Below, one piece after another: positions 53,456-63,233 of a stretch of DNA of 64,000 nucleotides (the stretch's first letter is position 1; each line of letters starts with the position of its first letter). Source of the stretch: Flavobacteriaceae bacterium 3519-10 (GTDB taxonomy: Bacteria; Bacteroidota; Bacteroidia; Flavobacteriales; Weeksellaceae); the NCBI GenBank assembly GCA_000023725.1, contig CP001673.1:1064342-1128341 (forward strand), given 5' to 3'. Position numbers and translations under genes: made by a program. The notes under the pieces were generated by a model, which saw nothing but the letters and a program-made list of their open reading frames with translations, made no database searches and had not been told where the DNA came from.

Positions 53456-54844
53456 ATGAAAAAGTTATTTTTAAGCATTGCTTTAGTTTCAGCAACTTTG
53501 GCAGTGGCACAAAAAAAGGAGATAGCAGCAGCTGTGAAAGCTGCTGATGCCGGTGATATTGCCGGTACCAATGCGCAGATTGCGGCTGCAGAAGCTGCGA
53601 TGGGTGGTAAAACCTATCTGGTGGAGCCCGCGGTTTTGGAGCAGTATTATTATGCAAAAGGTATGGCGCTCCTGAAATCGGGGAAAAACGCTGAAGGCGC
53701 ATCATATCTGGCTAAAATGAGCGATCTTGGTAAAAATAAAATTTACACAGGGAAAGACAGCTCGAAGAACAAAGTGTACTATGTTGGCAAAGCCGAAGCA
53801 GACAAGTCCGGAGTTCAGGGATTAAAGGAAGAAACGTACACGCCTGCACTCAGCGCGAAGATTGGCAACACCATTAATCCGCTGATTGAGAAAGCTAATA
53901 AAACAGCCATGGACGCGTATTCCGCGAAAAACTATTCAGTAGCTGCGCCTAAATTCAAAGAAGTTTACGACCTTCTAAAGGCGGGTGGTCAGGATAACAA
54001 GCAATATCTGTATTATGCAGGTTTAAATTATGCGTTGGCTGATAAAAAAAGCGAGGCTGTTGACGTTTATAACGAACTGATCAGTTCAGGTTACACCGGT
54101 ATCCAGACTACTTACAGTGCCAAGAATAAGAAATCGGGCGAACTTGAACCAATGGATAAAGTTACCTGGGAACTCAACAAGAAAATGGGCGCAACGTCAG
54201 AATATTCTGATTTTAAGACCGAAACTTCACCAAGCATCGAGCGCGAACTGTATGAGACAAATGCAGCGTTGCTCATTGAATCAGATAAAAACGAAGATGC
54301 ACTGAAACTGATCGAAACTGGACTTAAAAAATTCCCGTCTAGCGTAAAGCTTTCGGAACTTCAGGGTACGGCTTACTACAAATCCGGGAAAATGGATGAG
54401 TTTGTTGCCAACCTTAAGACCCAGACCGAGAAAAACCCGACTGACGCCAACAACTGGTATAATTTAGGCGTGCTTCAAAGCAAAAACCCAGGATCTGAAG
54501 CGGATGCAATTGCGTCTTATAAAAAAGCCGTTGAGCTTAAGCCAGATTTTGTGCAGGCGTGGCAAAACCTAACCTACACGGTAATGGGTGATGATGCGAA
54601 AGCAATCGACGATTATAATGCCGCTAAAAAAGCCGGCAAAACCGATCAGGCGAACAAAATCATTGAAGCCAGAAGAGAAAGATTAGCGGCCGCACTTCCA
54701 TTTGCTGAAAAGTGGTATGAAAGCGATCAGAAAAATATCGACGCAGTTACACTTCTTAAAGGTTTGTACATGTCAAATAAGAAAGAAGCGAAATTCCAGG
54801 AGTTTAAAGCCAAAGAAGCAGCAATGCAGGCGGCAGCAAAGTAA
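53456..54844 (+). CDS. Secreted tetratricopeptide-repeat protein
   Basis: A signal peptide (MKKLFLSIALVSATLAVAQ) is followed by alpha-helical repeats. The clearest TPR units are at residues ~150-200 (AAPKFKEVYDLLKAGGQDN, YAGLNYALADKKSEAVDVY) and ~325-370 (NWYNLGVLQSK, then EADAIASYKKAVELKPDFVQAW). It would act as a periplasmic protein-protein scaffold. This family often follows gyrA in Flavobacteriia. The gap to gyrA is only 30 bases, so co-transcription is likely. A terminator follows. Confidence 0.9.
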   Translation: MKKLFLSIALVSATLAVAQKKEIAAAVKAADAGDIAGTNAQIAAAEAAMGGKTYLVEPAVLEQYYYAKGMALLKSGKNAEGASYLAKMSDLGKNKIYTGKDSSKNKVYYVGKAEADKSGVQGLKEETYTPALSAKIGNTINPLIEKANKTAMDAYSAKNYSVAAPKFKEVYDLLKAGGQDNKQYLYYAGLNYALADKKSEAVDVYNELISSGYTGIQTTYSAKNKKSGELEPMDKVTWELNKKMGATSEYSDFKTETSPSIERELYETNAALLIESDKNEDALKLIETGLKKFPSSVKLSELQGTAYYKSGKMDEFVANLKTQTEKNPTDANNWYNLGVLQSKNPGSEADAIASYKKAVELKPDFVQAWQNLTYTVMGDDAKAIDDYNAAKKAGKTDQANKIIEARRERLAAALPFAEKWYESDQKNIDAVTLLKGLYMSNKKEAKFQEFKAKEAAMQAAAK

Positions 54845-54876
54845 ACCTGAAATTCAACTTTGTTTGAATTATATTT

Positions 54877-54908
54877 AAATGCACTGAATCTTTTCAGTGC
54901 ATTTTTTT
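54877..54908 (+). terminator. Rho-independent terminator
   Basis: AAATGCACTGAA (54877-54888), loop TCTT, TTCAGTGCATTT (54893-54904) and T's to 54908. A perfect twelve-base stem. Confidence 0.9.
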
Positions 54909-55021
54909 ATGTCTGAACTTGCCTCCAGCATGCTGATGTTTTCGCTTTCCGCGTAATTTTAAGGGAGTTTGGTTTTCCGAATCCTCATTTTCTTCGTAAA
55001 TTCACCTCAAATTATTCTAAT

Positions 55022-56794
55022 ATGACTTCTTCAGAAAAAATATCAGCACTGCGCCAGAAAATGCAGCAAAACAATATCGACGCATTTATTGTCTATTCCG
55101 CCGATCCGCACATGAGTGAGTATCTGCCCGAAGAATGGCAGGAAAGAGCTTGGCTGTCCGGTTTTACGGGTTCGGCAGGTTTCGTGGTCGTAACAAAAGA
55201 CAAAGCCGGTTTATGGACGGACGGACGGTATTTCGTGCAGGCACCCAAAGAACTTCAGGGTTCAGGAATTGACCTGATGAAAGAAGGAGACGAAGCCACA
55301 CCCAATTATATCGACTGGATTATTTCTGAAATTTCACAGGATGGCAAGGTTGCTGTGAATGCGCTCGCAACTTCCAATACAAACTGGGAAACCCTCGAGC
55401 AGAAATTAGCCGTAAAAAACATAGAAGTTGTTGATATGCCGTTGCTTAAAGAAGTATGGCTCGAAAGAACTTTAGATAAAAAGAAGAACCCGGTTTTCGT
55501 TCATCCGCTGGAAAGAGCCGGAAAATCTGTTAGCGACAAACTCGGCGACATCCGTTCGAAAATGAAAGAGCTGAACGCTTCGCTTCATATTATTTCAAGC
55601 CTTGATGACGTGGCGTGGACGCTCAATCTGCGGGGCAGCGACGTACAGTCGAACCCTGTGTTTTTAGGATATATTATTCTTACAAACGAAGAAGCAGTCT
55701 TATTTGTTGATCAGGAAAAACTTGATGACGACGCCAAAAACCAGATGCAGAAATCATCAGTAAGCGTAAGGGATTATGAAGATTTCTTCGCGTATTTGAA
55801 AAATATTAAAGACCAAAAAATTCTGATCTCAGCCAACAGTAATCAGTCGATCATTGAAGCTTTAAAAGAAAACAACACGTTTATAAAAGCTCCGGTTCCG
55901 GGAAATCTGATGAAAGCCGTGAAGAACGACACTGAACTTGAAGGATTCCGCACGGTAATGCAGCGTGACGGCGTGGCGATGGTAAAATTCCTCTATTGGC
56001 TCACGCATCAGGCCGGAAAAGAAACGATGAACGAATTCTCGATCGGCGAAAAACTGCGTGGTTTCCGTGCCGAAGGTGACAATTTCGTCGGCGAAAGCTT
56101 CGGCAGCATTGTCGGTTTTAAAGAGAATGGCGCAATTATGCACTATTCCGCGCCGAAAGAGGGCAGTAAAGAGGTTACGAGTGAAGATACGATCCTGGTC
56201 GATTCGGGCGGACAATATCTTGAAGGAACCACAGACATCACGCGTACTTTTGCTTTAGGTAATGCTTCCGAAGAATTTAAACGCAATTCTACGCTGGCTT
56301 TAAAAGGATTGATTCAGTTATCAATGGTTAAATTCCCGAAAGGCACACGCGGCGTTCAGCTTGATGCATTTGCGAGGTTGGCGCTGTGGAAAGAAGGTAA
56401 AGATTATAATCACGGCACCGGTCATGGCGTCGGCAGTTTTATGAATGTGCATGAAGGCCCTCAGAATATCAGAAAAGACATGAATCCGCAGGAACTTATC
56501 CCCGGGATGGTGCTTTCGAATGAGCCAGGTTTTTACCTCGAGAACCATTATGGCATCCGTCATGAAAATTTAATCGCGGTAAAAGAAGCAGAGAAAACCG
56601 ATTTCGGAACTTTTTATGAATTCGAAACCCTTACTATTTGCCCATTTGACCGGAATGTGATTGAAGTTGACTTACTTACCCAACCTGAAAAAGAATGGCT
56701 GAACAGCTACCACGAATGGTGCCGGGAAAAACTTGAAAACAGCCTTGAAGGCGAAGTGAAGGCATGGTTCCTTGAGCAGGTGCAGCCCCTTTAA
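55022..56794 (+). CDS. Xaa-Pro aminopeptidase (M24B family)
   Basis: The 590-residue protein has two N-terminal creatinase-like domains (residues ~8-145 and ~155-310) and a C-terminal pita-bread metallopeptidase. Its metal ligands sit in VDSGGQYLEGTTDITRTF (two Asp), HGTGHGVG (His), SNEPGFY (Glu) and FYEFETLTICP (Glu). It removes an N-terminal residue before proline in peptides and acts in the cytoplasm, being without a signal peptide. This is the long eukaryotic-like APP1 architecture. It is monocistronic with its own terminator. Confidence 0.95.
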   Translation: MTSSEKISALRQKMQQNNIDAFIVYSADPHMSEYLPEEWQERAWLSGFTGSAGFVVVTKDKAGLWTDGRYFVQAPKELQGSGIDLMKEGDEATPNYIDWIISEISQDGKVAVNALATSNTNWETLEQKLAVKNIEVVDMPLLKEVWLERTLDKKKNPVFVHPLERAGKSVSDKLGDIRSKMKELNASLHIISSLDDVAWTLNLRGSDVQSNPVFLGYIILTNEEAVLFVDQEKLDDDAKNQMQKSSVSVRDYEDFFAYLKNIKDQKILISANSNQSIIEALKENNTFIKAPVPGNLMKAVKNDTELEGFRTVMQRDGVAMVKFLYWLTHQAGKETMNEFSIGEKLRGFRAEGDNFVGESFGSIVGFKENGAIMHYSAPKEGSKEVTSEDTILVDSGGQYLEGTTDITRTFALGNASEEFKRNSTLALKGLIQLSMVKFPKGTRGVQLDAFARLALWKEGKDYNHGTGHGVGSFMNVHEGPQNIRKDMNPQELIPGMVLSNEPGFYLENHYGIRHENLIAVKEAEKTDFGTFYEFETLTICPFDRNVIEVDLLTQPEKEWLNSYHEWCREKLENSLEGEVKAWFLEQVQPL

Positions 56795-56819
56795 AATATT
56801 AACCCGATTTATTTTACAG

Positions 56820-56855
56820 ATACGGCTGCAATAATTTTGCAGCCGTATTTTATTT
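56820..56855. terminator. Bidirectional rho-independent terminator
   Basis: ATACGGCTGCAA (56820-56831) and TTGCAGCCGTAT (56837-56848), a perfect twelve-base stem with a five-base loop and T/A-rich flanks. It lies between convergent genes and can serve both. Confidence 0.88.
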
Positions 56856-56859
56856 AAAT

Positions 56860-57291
56860 TTATTTCATCAGATCTAAGCCGTCATGCGACAGAACAAGGC
56901 TTTCGGTCGCGAGATTACTGTCGCCGGAAAGCAGCACCGGACCAATGTATTTTGAGGGAAAAGCATTACGCACCCGCCACATCATGACGGGCTGATGCTG
57001 GTAGTCCAGCAGGCGGATCACTACATCGCGACGCTCAACGGTCCCGAAACTGTTTGTGCGAATCCAATCGAAGAACTGTTGGTCGCCCTGCACAATATTG
57101 CGCTTAAGTACAATTTCTGGAAATTTTGTAATACCCGGAATCTTCAGTTCAGAATTCTCAGAGGAACTTCCGTTCCGCATACTTATGACATCGATGTAAA
57201 TTTCAAGTCCGCTGATTTCCGTGAATTCAACACGGTTTCCGCCCCATTCCGCAATGAAATGGTAGCGGCTGATTGTTTTTAATGGAGGCAT
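56860..57291 (-). CDS. Phage-tail-tube-like protein (T4 gp19 family), orphan
   Basis: The 143-residue protein matches the gp19-like tail-tube fold of phages and contractile injection systems: RYHFIAEWGGNRVEFTEISGL, an IDVISMRNGSS loop, PGITKFPEIVLKRNIVQGDQQFFDWI, and MWRVRNAFPSKYIGP near the end. In such systems this protein stacks into the inner tube. No sheath, baseplate, spike or ATPase gene lies within the window, so it is an orphan here. It may act with a system elsewhere in the genome, or have been adopted for another role. It sits 27 bases downstream of the M20 amidohydrolase gene. Confidence 0.85.
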   Translation of the reverse strand: MPPLKTISRYHFIAEWGGNRVEFTEISGLEIYIDVISMRNGSSSENSELKIPGITKFPEIVLKRNIVQGDQQFFDWIRTNSFGTVERRDVVIRLLDYQHQPVMMWRVRNAFPSKYIGPVLLSGDSNLATESLVLSHDGLDLMK

Positions 57292-57318
57292 GGTGATTAG
57301 TTTTAAGAATTAAAGTCA

Positions 57319-58482
57319 TTATGTAAGATAATTCTCGGCGAGTGCCACCCAATATCTGGCACCAACCGGCAAAAGGTCCTGATTAAAGATGTATTGTGGA
57401 TGATGTACCATGAAGGTTTCGCCGTTCCCCACCATGCAGTAATTGCCTTTCTTTTTTTCGAGCATAAAGGCGAAATCTTCGCTACCCATATACGGATGTG
57501 CATCGCTAAAAACATTTTCATCCCCAAAAACCGACTTTGCAACCCCGGCGGCCCAGTGCGTTTCCTCATCGGAATTTACCAGCACAGTACCCGGAACTCC
57601 CTCACGGATTTCAACTTTGCAACTGAATGCTTCTGCCTGCGCTTTTGTAATGGTGCGCACTTTATCGAGCACCATTTTGCGATCTTCAGGATCCATATTT
57701 CTGATACTTAACTTTAATATTGCACTTTGCGGCACCGCATTTCCGGCCAAACCTGATTGGAACGAGCCCACATTAACGACCGAACTGTGCCATGGTGAGA
57801 GGTTTCTGGAGACGATGGTCTGCAGCGCCATCACTAATGCTGAGCCGCACACGATCGGGTCAATACTGAGCTCAGGCATCGAGCCGTGGGAGCCTTTTCC
57901 CGTAATTTCAATTTCCCAGTTGTCCACCGCTGCCATGAATTTCCCGGTGTTGAAGTAGAATTTCCCGAGTTCAAGTCCGGGCATGTTATGCATCCCGAAT
58001 ACGGCGTCCACCGGAAATCTTTCAAAAAGACCGTCGCTAATCATCGCTGGCGCACCTTCCATGGTTTCTTCGCCTGGCTGAAAAATAAGTCGCACCGTTC
58101 CGTTGAAATTTTTGGTTTCGGCAAGGTATTTTGCGGCGCCAAGCAGCATGGTCGTGTGGCCGTCGTGACCACAGAGATGTGCTTTTCCCGGTATCGTGCT
58201 TTTGTATGGCAGGTCGTTAGTTTCTTCGATCGGCAACGCATCAAAATCTGCGCGCAGCCCGATTGATTTCTGCCCGGTTCCGACTGTCATTGACGCGACA
58301 ATACCGGTTTTGCCAACGCCTTCTGCGATTTCCCAACCTCCGATTTCACGCAGCCGCTCAGCAATAAACTGTGCAGTATTTGTCTCCGCCATTGCAAGTT
58401 CTGGTGTTTTGTGCATGTGATTCATCCACGATGCTAAATTTTCTTTTCCGGATTTTATCTGTTCTAAAACTTCTGTGCTCAT
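57319..58482 (-). CDS. M20 family amidohydrolase (N-acyl-amino-acid/hippurate hydrolase type)
   Basis: The 387-residue protein has the M20D pattern: LRADFDALPIEE, the metal-binding LCGHDGHTTMLLGAA, the catalytic GEETMEGAPAMI with its Glu, and DAVFGMHNMPGLELG. The C-terminal PYMGSEDFAFMLEK is the family's closing metal ligand segment. It would hydrolyse an N-acyl amino acid or an indole-acyl conjugate to free amino acid and acid. It ends 27 bases before the tail-tube-like gene and starts 40 bases after the MFS gene upstream, so a four-gene operon is possible. Confidence 0.93.
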   Translation of the reverse strand: MSTEVLEQIKSGKENLASWMNHMHKTPELAMAETNTAQFIAERLREIGGWEIAEGVGKTGIVASMTVGTGQKSIGLRADFDALPIEETNDLPYKSTIPGKAHLCGHDGHTTMLLGAAKYLAETKNFNGTVRLIFQPGEETMEGAPAMISDGLFERFPVDAVFGMHNMPGLELGKFYFNTGKFMAAVDNWEIEITGKGSHGSMPELSIDPIVCGSALVMALQTIVSRNLSPWHSSVVNVGSFQSGLAGNAVPQSAILKLSIRNMDPEDRKMVLDKVRTITKAQAEAFSCKVEIREGVPGTVLVNSDEETHWAAGVAKSVFGDENVFSDAHPYMGSEDFAFMLEKKKGNYCMVGNGETFMVHHPQYIFNQDLLPVGARYWVALAENYLT

Positions 58483-58523
58483 TTCTATAATTTTTTTCGC
58501 ATTAAATAGTAAAGTAAAATAAA

Positions 58524-59984
58524 TCAGTCTTTTTTGGAATGTTTCGGCACTGTCATCATAATTGAAATAATTGCCAAAATAACCATCAGTAAATTAACAC
58601 CAAGCGCAACCAGTGCGCCCTGACGAAGCGCCAGGTTATCTTGTCTTCCATGGAAATTAATAAGTCCGTTCATCCATTCCATCTGACCAGTTTGTCCGCT
58701 CAGTGCTGTGAAAATGGCGGCAGACACCGCTACTCCAAGTGCAACACCAAGGGACGAAGCCATTTTGTAAATCCCGGAACCTGCGCCGGCCTGATCGTCG
58801 GGAAGGTTAGAAAGTGCAGCATCTGTGGACGGCGTCGCATAAAATGCAAGCCCGAGACCGAAGAGCGTATAGGCAACAACCGCCAGTATTTTGTACGTGT
58901 CGGTCATCAGCTGCGTCTGCATGAGCAATATAATCGATAAACCCACAACTAAACAGCCCCAGATCATCGGTTTTCTTGCGCCGAATTTCTGTAACAGTTT
59001 TTCACCTACACGGATGAACGCTACAATCGCTATTGCGTATCCCAAAGTCAGCAATCCTGATTCCTGCGAACTCAGGCCTGCGCCTAACTGCACGAGTGAT
59101 AGCGAAACAATCAGTATCCCGGCTGTGGCATTGAGCAGAAAATTCGAAATGGTAGCTCCGGTGTAGGTGGAATTTCTGAACAGATTAAAATCAACAAATG
59201 CGTTTGAATTTCCACTTTCAATCCTGTAAAATATGAAACCGAAAATGATAAACGCCGCCAGCAGGCCGAGAGATAAAAGGCTTGTCCAGCCGAAATCGCT
59301 TCCTTTGCTCAGCAAGAGCTGCAGTGCAATGACCGACAGCATAAAAGTTATGACACCAGCGAGGTCGAATCTGTAATTTGGTTTTGTTTCGCCTTTACTT
59401 TCGGGCGTGCCTTTCACCATTAAAAAACCGATTACCGAGATTATTACCGTTGCCCAAAAGATATATCTCCAGCCAAGATTTGAGGCAACCAATCCTCCAA
59501 AGAGCGCACAAAAGCCGGATCCGCCCCACGAGCCAATCGACCACAAACTCACGGCGCGCTGTCTTGCGGCTCCGTCCCAGTAGGCTTTAACCAGCGCTAA
59601 ACTGGCAGGCATAATGGCAGCACCCGAAAGACCCTGAAAGATCCGTCCGGCCATTAGAACCGGTGTAGCTGCCGTCCCAGTTGGTGTGATAGCCACCAAA
59701 GCGGATCCTATAATACTGAGAATAAAACCAATCTGAATCATTTTAACGCGCCCAATCCTGTCCGCTAGGCCACCAAGGACAACGATAAATATTCCGGAAA
59801 ACAGCGAAGTGATTGAGACCGCGATGTTCATCATGTTCTGTTCTATGCCGAGGTCTTCGGCCATCCCGACATTGATATTCAGGGTGGTTTGTGCGAACAT
59901 CCAAAAAGCTAAAACGCCCAGGATAATTCCGTAGAGCAGCCGGTCGTTGCCGCGGAAAGATTGTTGTTCGGTTGAATTTTCCAT
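58524..59984 (-). CDS. MFS transporter, 14-helix (DHA2-like), copy 1
   Basis: The 486-residue protein is strongly hydrophobic with about 14 membrane helices. It carries the MFS loop motif GGLADRIGRVKMI after helix 2 and the motif RIFQGLSGAAIMPASLALVKAYW, typical of the drug:H+ antiporter DHA2 (EmrB/QacA) family. It is a close paralogue of the next gene. The neighbouring M20 amidohydrolase gene suggests that exported or imported acyl-amino acids or related compounds may be the cargo, but that is inference. Confidence 0.9.
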   Translation of the reverse strand: MENSTEQQSFRGNDRLLYGIILGVLAFWMFAQTTLNINVGMAEDLGIEQNMMNIAVSITSLFSGIFIVVLGGLADRIGRVKMIQIGFILSIIGSALVAITPTGTAATPVLMAGRIFQGLSGAAIMPASLALVKAYWDGAARQRAVSLWSIGSWGGSGFCALFGGLVASNLGWRYIFWATVIISVIGFLMVKGTPESKGETKPNYRFDLAGVITFMLSVIALQLLLSKGSDFGWTSLLSLGLLAAFIIFGFIFYRIESGNSNAFVDFNLFRNSTYTGATISNFLLNATAGILIVSLSLVQLGAGLSSQESGLLTLGYAIAIVAFIRVGEKLLQKFGARKPMIWGCLVVGLSIILLMQTQLMTDTYKILAVVAYTLFGLGLAFYATPSTDAALSNLPDDQAGAGSGIYKMASSLGVALGVAVSAAIFTALSGQTGQMEWMNGLINFHGRQDNLALRQGALVALGVNLLMVILAIISIMMTVPKHSKKD

Positions 59985-59994
59985 ACAGATTATT

Positions 59995-61443
59995 TTAATT
60001 TTTTTTTATTTTGCCCCCGTCTTTTGGGATTTTGGTATTGGCTACAATTGCTGAAAGCAGCGCGAAGATCAAAGCCGCTGACAATGCCGGGATGGCGGCA
60101 AGCCTGTAATTAATATTATCCTGTTTGCCCAAGAACAACTCCGGTAGCCAATCCTGCGTATCGCCAGAGCCTGAAACCGACGTGAAAATTCCGGCGACAA
60201 TCGCAATTCCAAACCCTGCACCGAGAGAGGAAGCCATTTTAAAAACACCAGCTCCCGCGCCCGACTGGTCTGCGGGCAGATTCGAAAGCGCGGCTGTTGT
60301 TGCCGGCGTTGCAAAAAATGCCAGTCCTGTCCCAAAAAGGGTGAAAGCGATTATGGCGAGAATCCGGTAGGTTTCGGTCATCAAATACGTCTGCATTAAA
60401 AGTAAAGTGGCGAGTGCAACCACGAGCGAACCCCAAACCATCGGTTTTCTGGCACCTATTTTCCGCATCATCCGTTCGCCGGACCGTATGAACAATATCA
60501 CCGAAATTGCGTAACCAAGTGTAAGTAAACCCGCCTGCTGCGCGCTGTACCCGGCAGCGCTCTGCATTAAAGTAAGCGCTACGATGATGATTCCCGAGGT
60601 GGCATTCATTAAAAAATTGCAGATTATTGCCCCCGAAAAAACGCTGTTTTTAAATAAACTGAAATCGAAAAAGTGGTTGGTCGTGCGGATTTCGTAGTAA
60701 TAAAAAAGTACGGCAACGACAATGCCCGCAACAAGCAAGGCAAGTGAAGTAAAACTCAGATAGCCCAGTGTGCCGCCACTGGTTATAAAAAGTTCGAGAC
60801 ATACGATCGCCGCTAAGAACAGCAGGATCCCGATCCAGTCCGGACGGTATTTTCCGGCAGATTCTTTTTTACTTTCCGGAAGTTCCTTTAACAGATAAAG
60901 CGCTATCACTGCAACGACTGCTGAGAGTATGAAAATCCAGCGCCAGCCAAGGTTGGTCGCAATAATTCCTGCAAAAAGCGCTGCCAGACCTGAACCGCCA
61001 AAAGTTCCCATACTCCAGAAACTTATCGCGCGTTGTTGCGCCGGGCCTTCCCACAAGATTTTCAGCAGGCCCAAACTCGTTGGCATAATGCAGGCCGCCG
61101 AAAGCCCTTGTAACGCCCTGCCTACCAATAATAGAGGTTCGGCCGCATCACCGGCAGGGATTAGTGCAACTATTATCGAACCCACAATGCTTAAATAAAG
61201 GCCGATCCGCAGAATCCTGGTGCGCCCGATTTGGTCTGCCAGACCGCCAAAAACCACCACAAATATTCCGGAGAATAAAGCTGCAAGCGACACCGCAATG
61301 TTCATCGAGTTTGCGCCAATACCCAGTTGCCGGCTCATTAGCGGAGCGATATTCAGCATTGAGTTCGCGAAAAGCCAAAAAGTGAGTACTGCGAGAATGA
61401 ATCCAGCAAGAATTGTGTCGTTGCCCTGAAGTCTGTTTTCCAT
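59995..61443 (-). CDS. MFS transporter, 14-helix (DHA2-like), copy 2
   Basis: The ATG at 61443 gives MENRLQGNDTILAG, which aligns with MENSTEQQSFRGNDRLLYG of copy 1; an ATG 21 bases upstream is the alternative. The 482-residue protein shows the same GGLADQIGRTRIL and GRALQGLSAACIMPTSLGLLK motifs and a similar set of about 14 helices. The gap to copy 1 is ten bases, so the two are a tandem duplication in one transcript. Substrate unknown. The promoter must lie in the 300-base gap before mnmE. Confidence 0.9.
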   Translation of the reverse strand: MENRLQGNDTILAGFILAVLTFWLFANSMLNIAPLMSRQLGIGANSMNIAVSLAALFSGIFVVVFGGLADQIGRTRILRIGLYLSIVGSIIVALIPAGDAAEPLLLVGRALQGLSAACIMPTSLGLLKILWEGPAQQRAISFWSMGTFGGSGLAALFAGIIATNLGWRWIFILSAVVAVIALYLLKELPESKKESAGKYRPDWIGILLFLAAIVCLELFITSGGTLGYLSFTSLALLVAGIVVAVLFYYYEIRTTNHFFDFSLFKNSVFSGAIICNFLMNATSGIIIVALTLMQSAAGYSAQQAGLLTLGYAISVILFIRSGERMMRKIGARKPMVWGSLVVALATLLLMQTYLMTETYRILAIIAFTLFGTGLAFFATPATTAALSNLPADQSGAGAGVFKMASSLGAGFGIAIVAGIFTSVSGSGDTQDWLPELFLGKQDNINYRLAAIPALSAALIFALLSAIVANTKIPKDGGKIKKN

Positions 61444-61464
61444 ATTACTATTAAAATCCTTCAA

Positions 61465-61745
61465 TAGACTGGTTGTTGAAGGAGGTCTACATTATAATCA
61501 TAAATGAAATTACCACGTGTTCAGTATCTTTCTGTTTCCATTATGAAATTACAGCTTTTTACTGATTGATTGTATTTTTATTATAAATATTTAATAAAAA
61601 TTGAAAAATCCATTCAAAATTAATTCAAATACGCTATTTTTTACAATTGCTCATCAATCCGATTGCCCAACTGAGAAAGAATTAAGACCGCTTTACGATT
61701 AAGCGTACAAGTAAAGTACTCGCGGCAATTGCTTAAATTTGCAGT
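61465..61745. other. Intergenic gap between divergent genes
   Basis: Very AT-rich, about 280 bases, with no ORF. It must hold the promoters of the MFS operon and of mnmE. A TAAATTTG box stands at 61734-61741, only four bases before the mnmE ATG, so close that transcription from it would give a nearly leaderless message. Confidence 0.4.
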
Positions 61746-63134
61746 ATGAACAATGATACAATCTGTGCATTAGCAACGGCCAACGGCATCGGCGCCATCG
61801 GAATTATCCGGGTTTCGGGAAGCGATTCGATCCGGATTGTTAACCTTATTTTTGAGGGCAAAGACCTTGAAAAAGCTAACTCGCACACTGTGCACTATGG
61901 TTTTATCAAAGACGGCGACGAGACGGTTGACGAAGTGATGGTGACTGTATTTATGGCGCCAAAAACCTTTACCACCGAGGATTCTGTAGAAATCTCGTTC
62001 CACGGATCGCCTTTTATCGGCAAGAAAATTCTTGAAGTTTTAATTAAAAACGGCGCACGAATGGCCCGAGCCGGCGAGTTTACGATGCGCGCTTTTATGA
62101 ACGGCCGCATCGATCTTTCGCAGGCAGAATCTATTGCTGACCTGATCGCTTCAGAAAATGAGGCGTCGCGAAAAGTGGCGCTGAACCAGTTGAAAGGCGG
62201 AATTACCAACGAAATTTCTATCCTTCGCACCGATTTGCTGAACTTTGTTTCCTTAATAGAACTTGAACTCGATTTTGCTGAAGAGGATGTAGAGTTTGCC
62301 GACCGCGACGCGTTGGTGCAGCTTTTACGTAAAATAGAAGAAAAACTCATTTCACTTATTGACAGTTTCGAATACGGAAACGCCATTAAAAACGGAGTAG
62401 GGGTGGCGATCATTGGAAAGCCGAATGCTGGGAAATCTACGCTGCTCAACGCGCTGTTAAAAGAAGAGCGCGCGATTGTGAGTGATATTGCCGGCACAAC
62501 CCGCGACACTATTGAGGAAATGCTTCATATCAAAGGCAATGCTTTCCGACTGATTGATACCGCGGGTTTGCGCGAAACATCCGATGAGATCGAGAAAATT
62601 GGCGTAGCAAAAGCGCGCGAAAAAGTGGCCACTGCCGAAATTTTAGTCTATCTGATCGACAGCACCGAAACCGATATATCGGAGGATGTGGAACTGATCC
62701 GCGATCTGGCGCGCTACGATTTATCTTTAATTGTGCTGCTGACAAAGACTGACCTACCTAAAAGCGCCTTACAAAGTGAAGAGATCCGTAACAGCTTACC
62801 TGTCCTGGATTTCAAGGACTTTCATCTCATTCCGGTGTCCGCAAAGCAGAACTCAAACCTTGATGAACTTAAAGAAGCATTTACAGGCTATGTGGATGAC
62901 CTAAATAGCGGCGAAAACAACGTGGTGATCACCAACCAGCGCCATTTCGAGGCGCTGCAGCACTCACTGCAGGCCGTTCATGCTGTGCACGAAGCAGTAA
63001 GTTCCAGGATTACCACCGAGCTGCTGGCGTACGAGCTCCGCAACGCTTTGGAATACCTCGGCGAAATATCGGGGGAATTTACCAATGACGAAGTCTTAGG
63101 TAATATTTTTTCGAAGTTTTGTATCGGAAAGTAG
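61746..63134 (+). CDS. mnmE: tRNA uridine-5-carboxymethylaminomethyl modification GTPase MnmE
   Basis: The 462-residue protein has the MnmE layout: a tetrahydrofolate-binding N-terminal domain (ATANGIGAIGIIRVSGSDS), a helical domain, an inserted G domain (GKPNAGKSTLL ~224, a DTAGLRE switch, TKTD) and the C-terminal CIGK with its essential cysteine. With MnmG it modifies the wobble uridine of certain tRNAs to cmnm5U. It is full length and intact. A Crp/Fnr gene follows after a 100-base gap. Confidence 0.97.
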   Translation: MNNDTICALATANGIGAIGIIRVSGSDSIRIVNLIFEGKDLEKANSHTVHYGFIKDGDETVDEVMVTVFMAPKTFTTEDSVEISFHGSPFIGKKILEVLIKNGARMARAGEFTMRAFMNGRIDLSQAESIADLIASENEASRKVALNQLKGGITNEISILRTDLLNFVSLIELELDFAEEDVEFADRDALVQLLRKIEEKLISLIDSFEYGNAIKNGVGVAIIGKPNAGKSTLLNALLKEERAIVSDIAGTTRDTIEEMLHIKGNAFRLIDTAGLRETSDEIEKIGVAKAREKVATAEILVYLIDSTETDISEDVELIRDLARYDLSLIVLLTKTDLPKSALQSEEIRNSLPVLDFKDFHLIPVSAKQNSNLDELKEAFTGYVDDLNSGENNVVITNQRHFEALQHSLQAVHAVHEAVSSRITTELLAYELRNALEYLGEISGEFTNDEVLGNIFSKFCIGK

Positions 63135-63233
63135 CTTGATCTAAAGCGACTTCCACATCCGTATGAAATTAAAGACCCCCACAAGTGGTCCGGAAATTGA
63201 CCTGTGGATGCGTAACAATGGTATCTCCAATAA

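Noticed and set aside
61734..61741. TAAATTTG as the mnmE promoter
   Set aside because: It is only four bases from the ATG and lacks a TTG box at the right distance; listed only as a remark.
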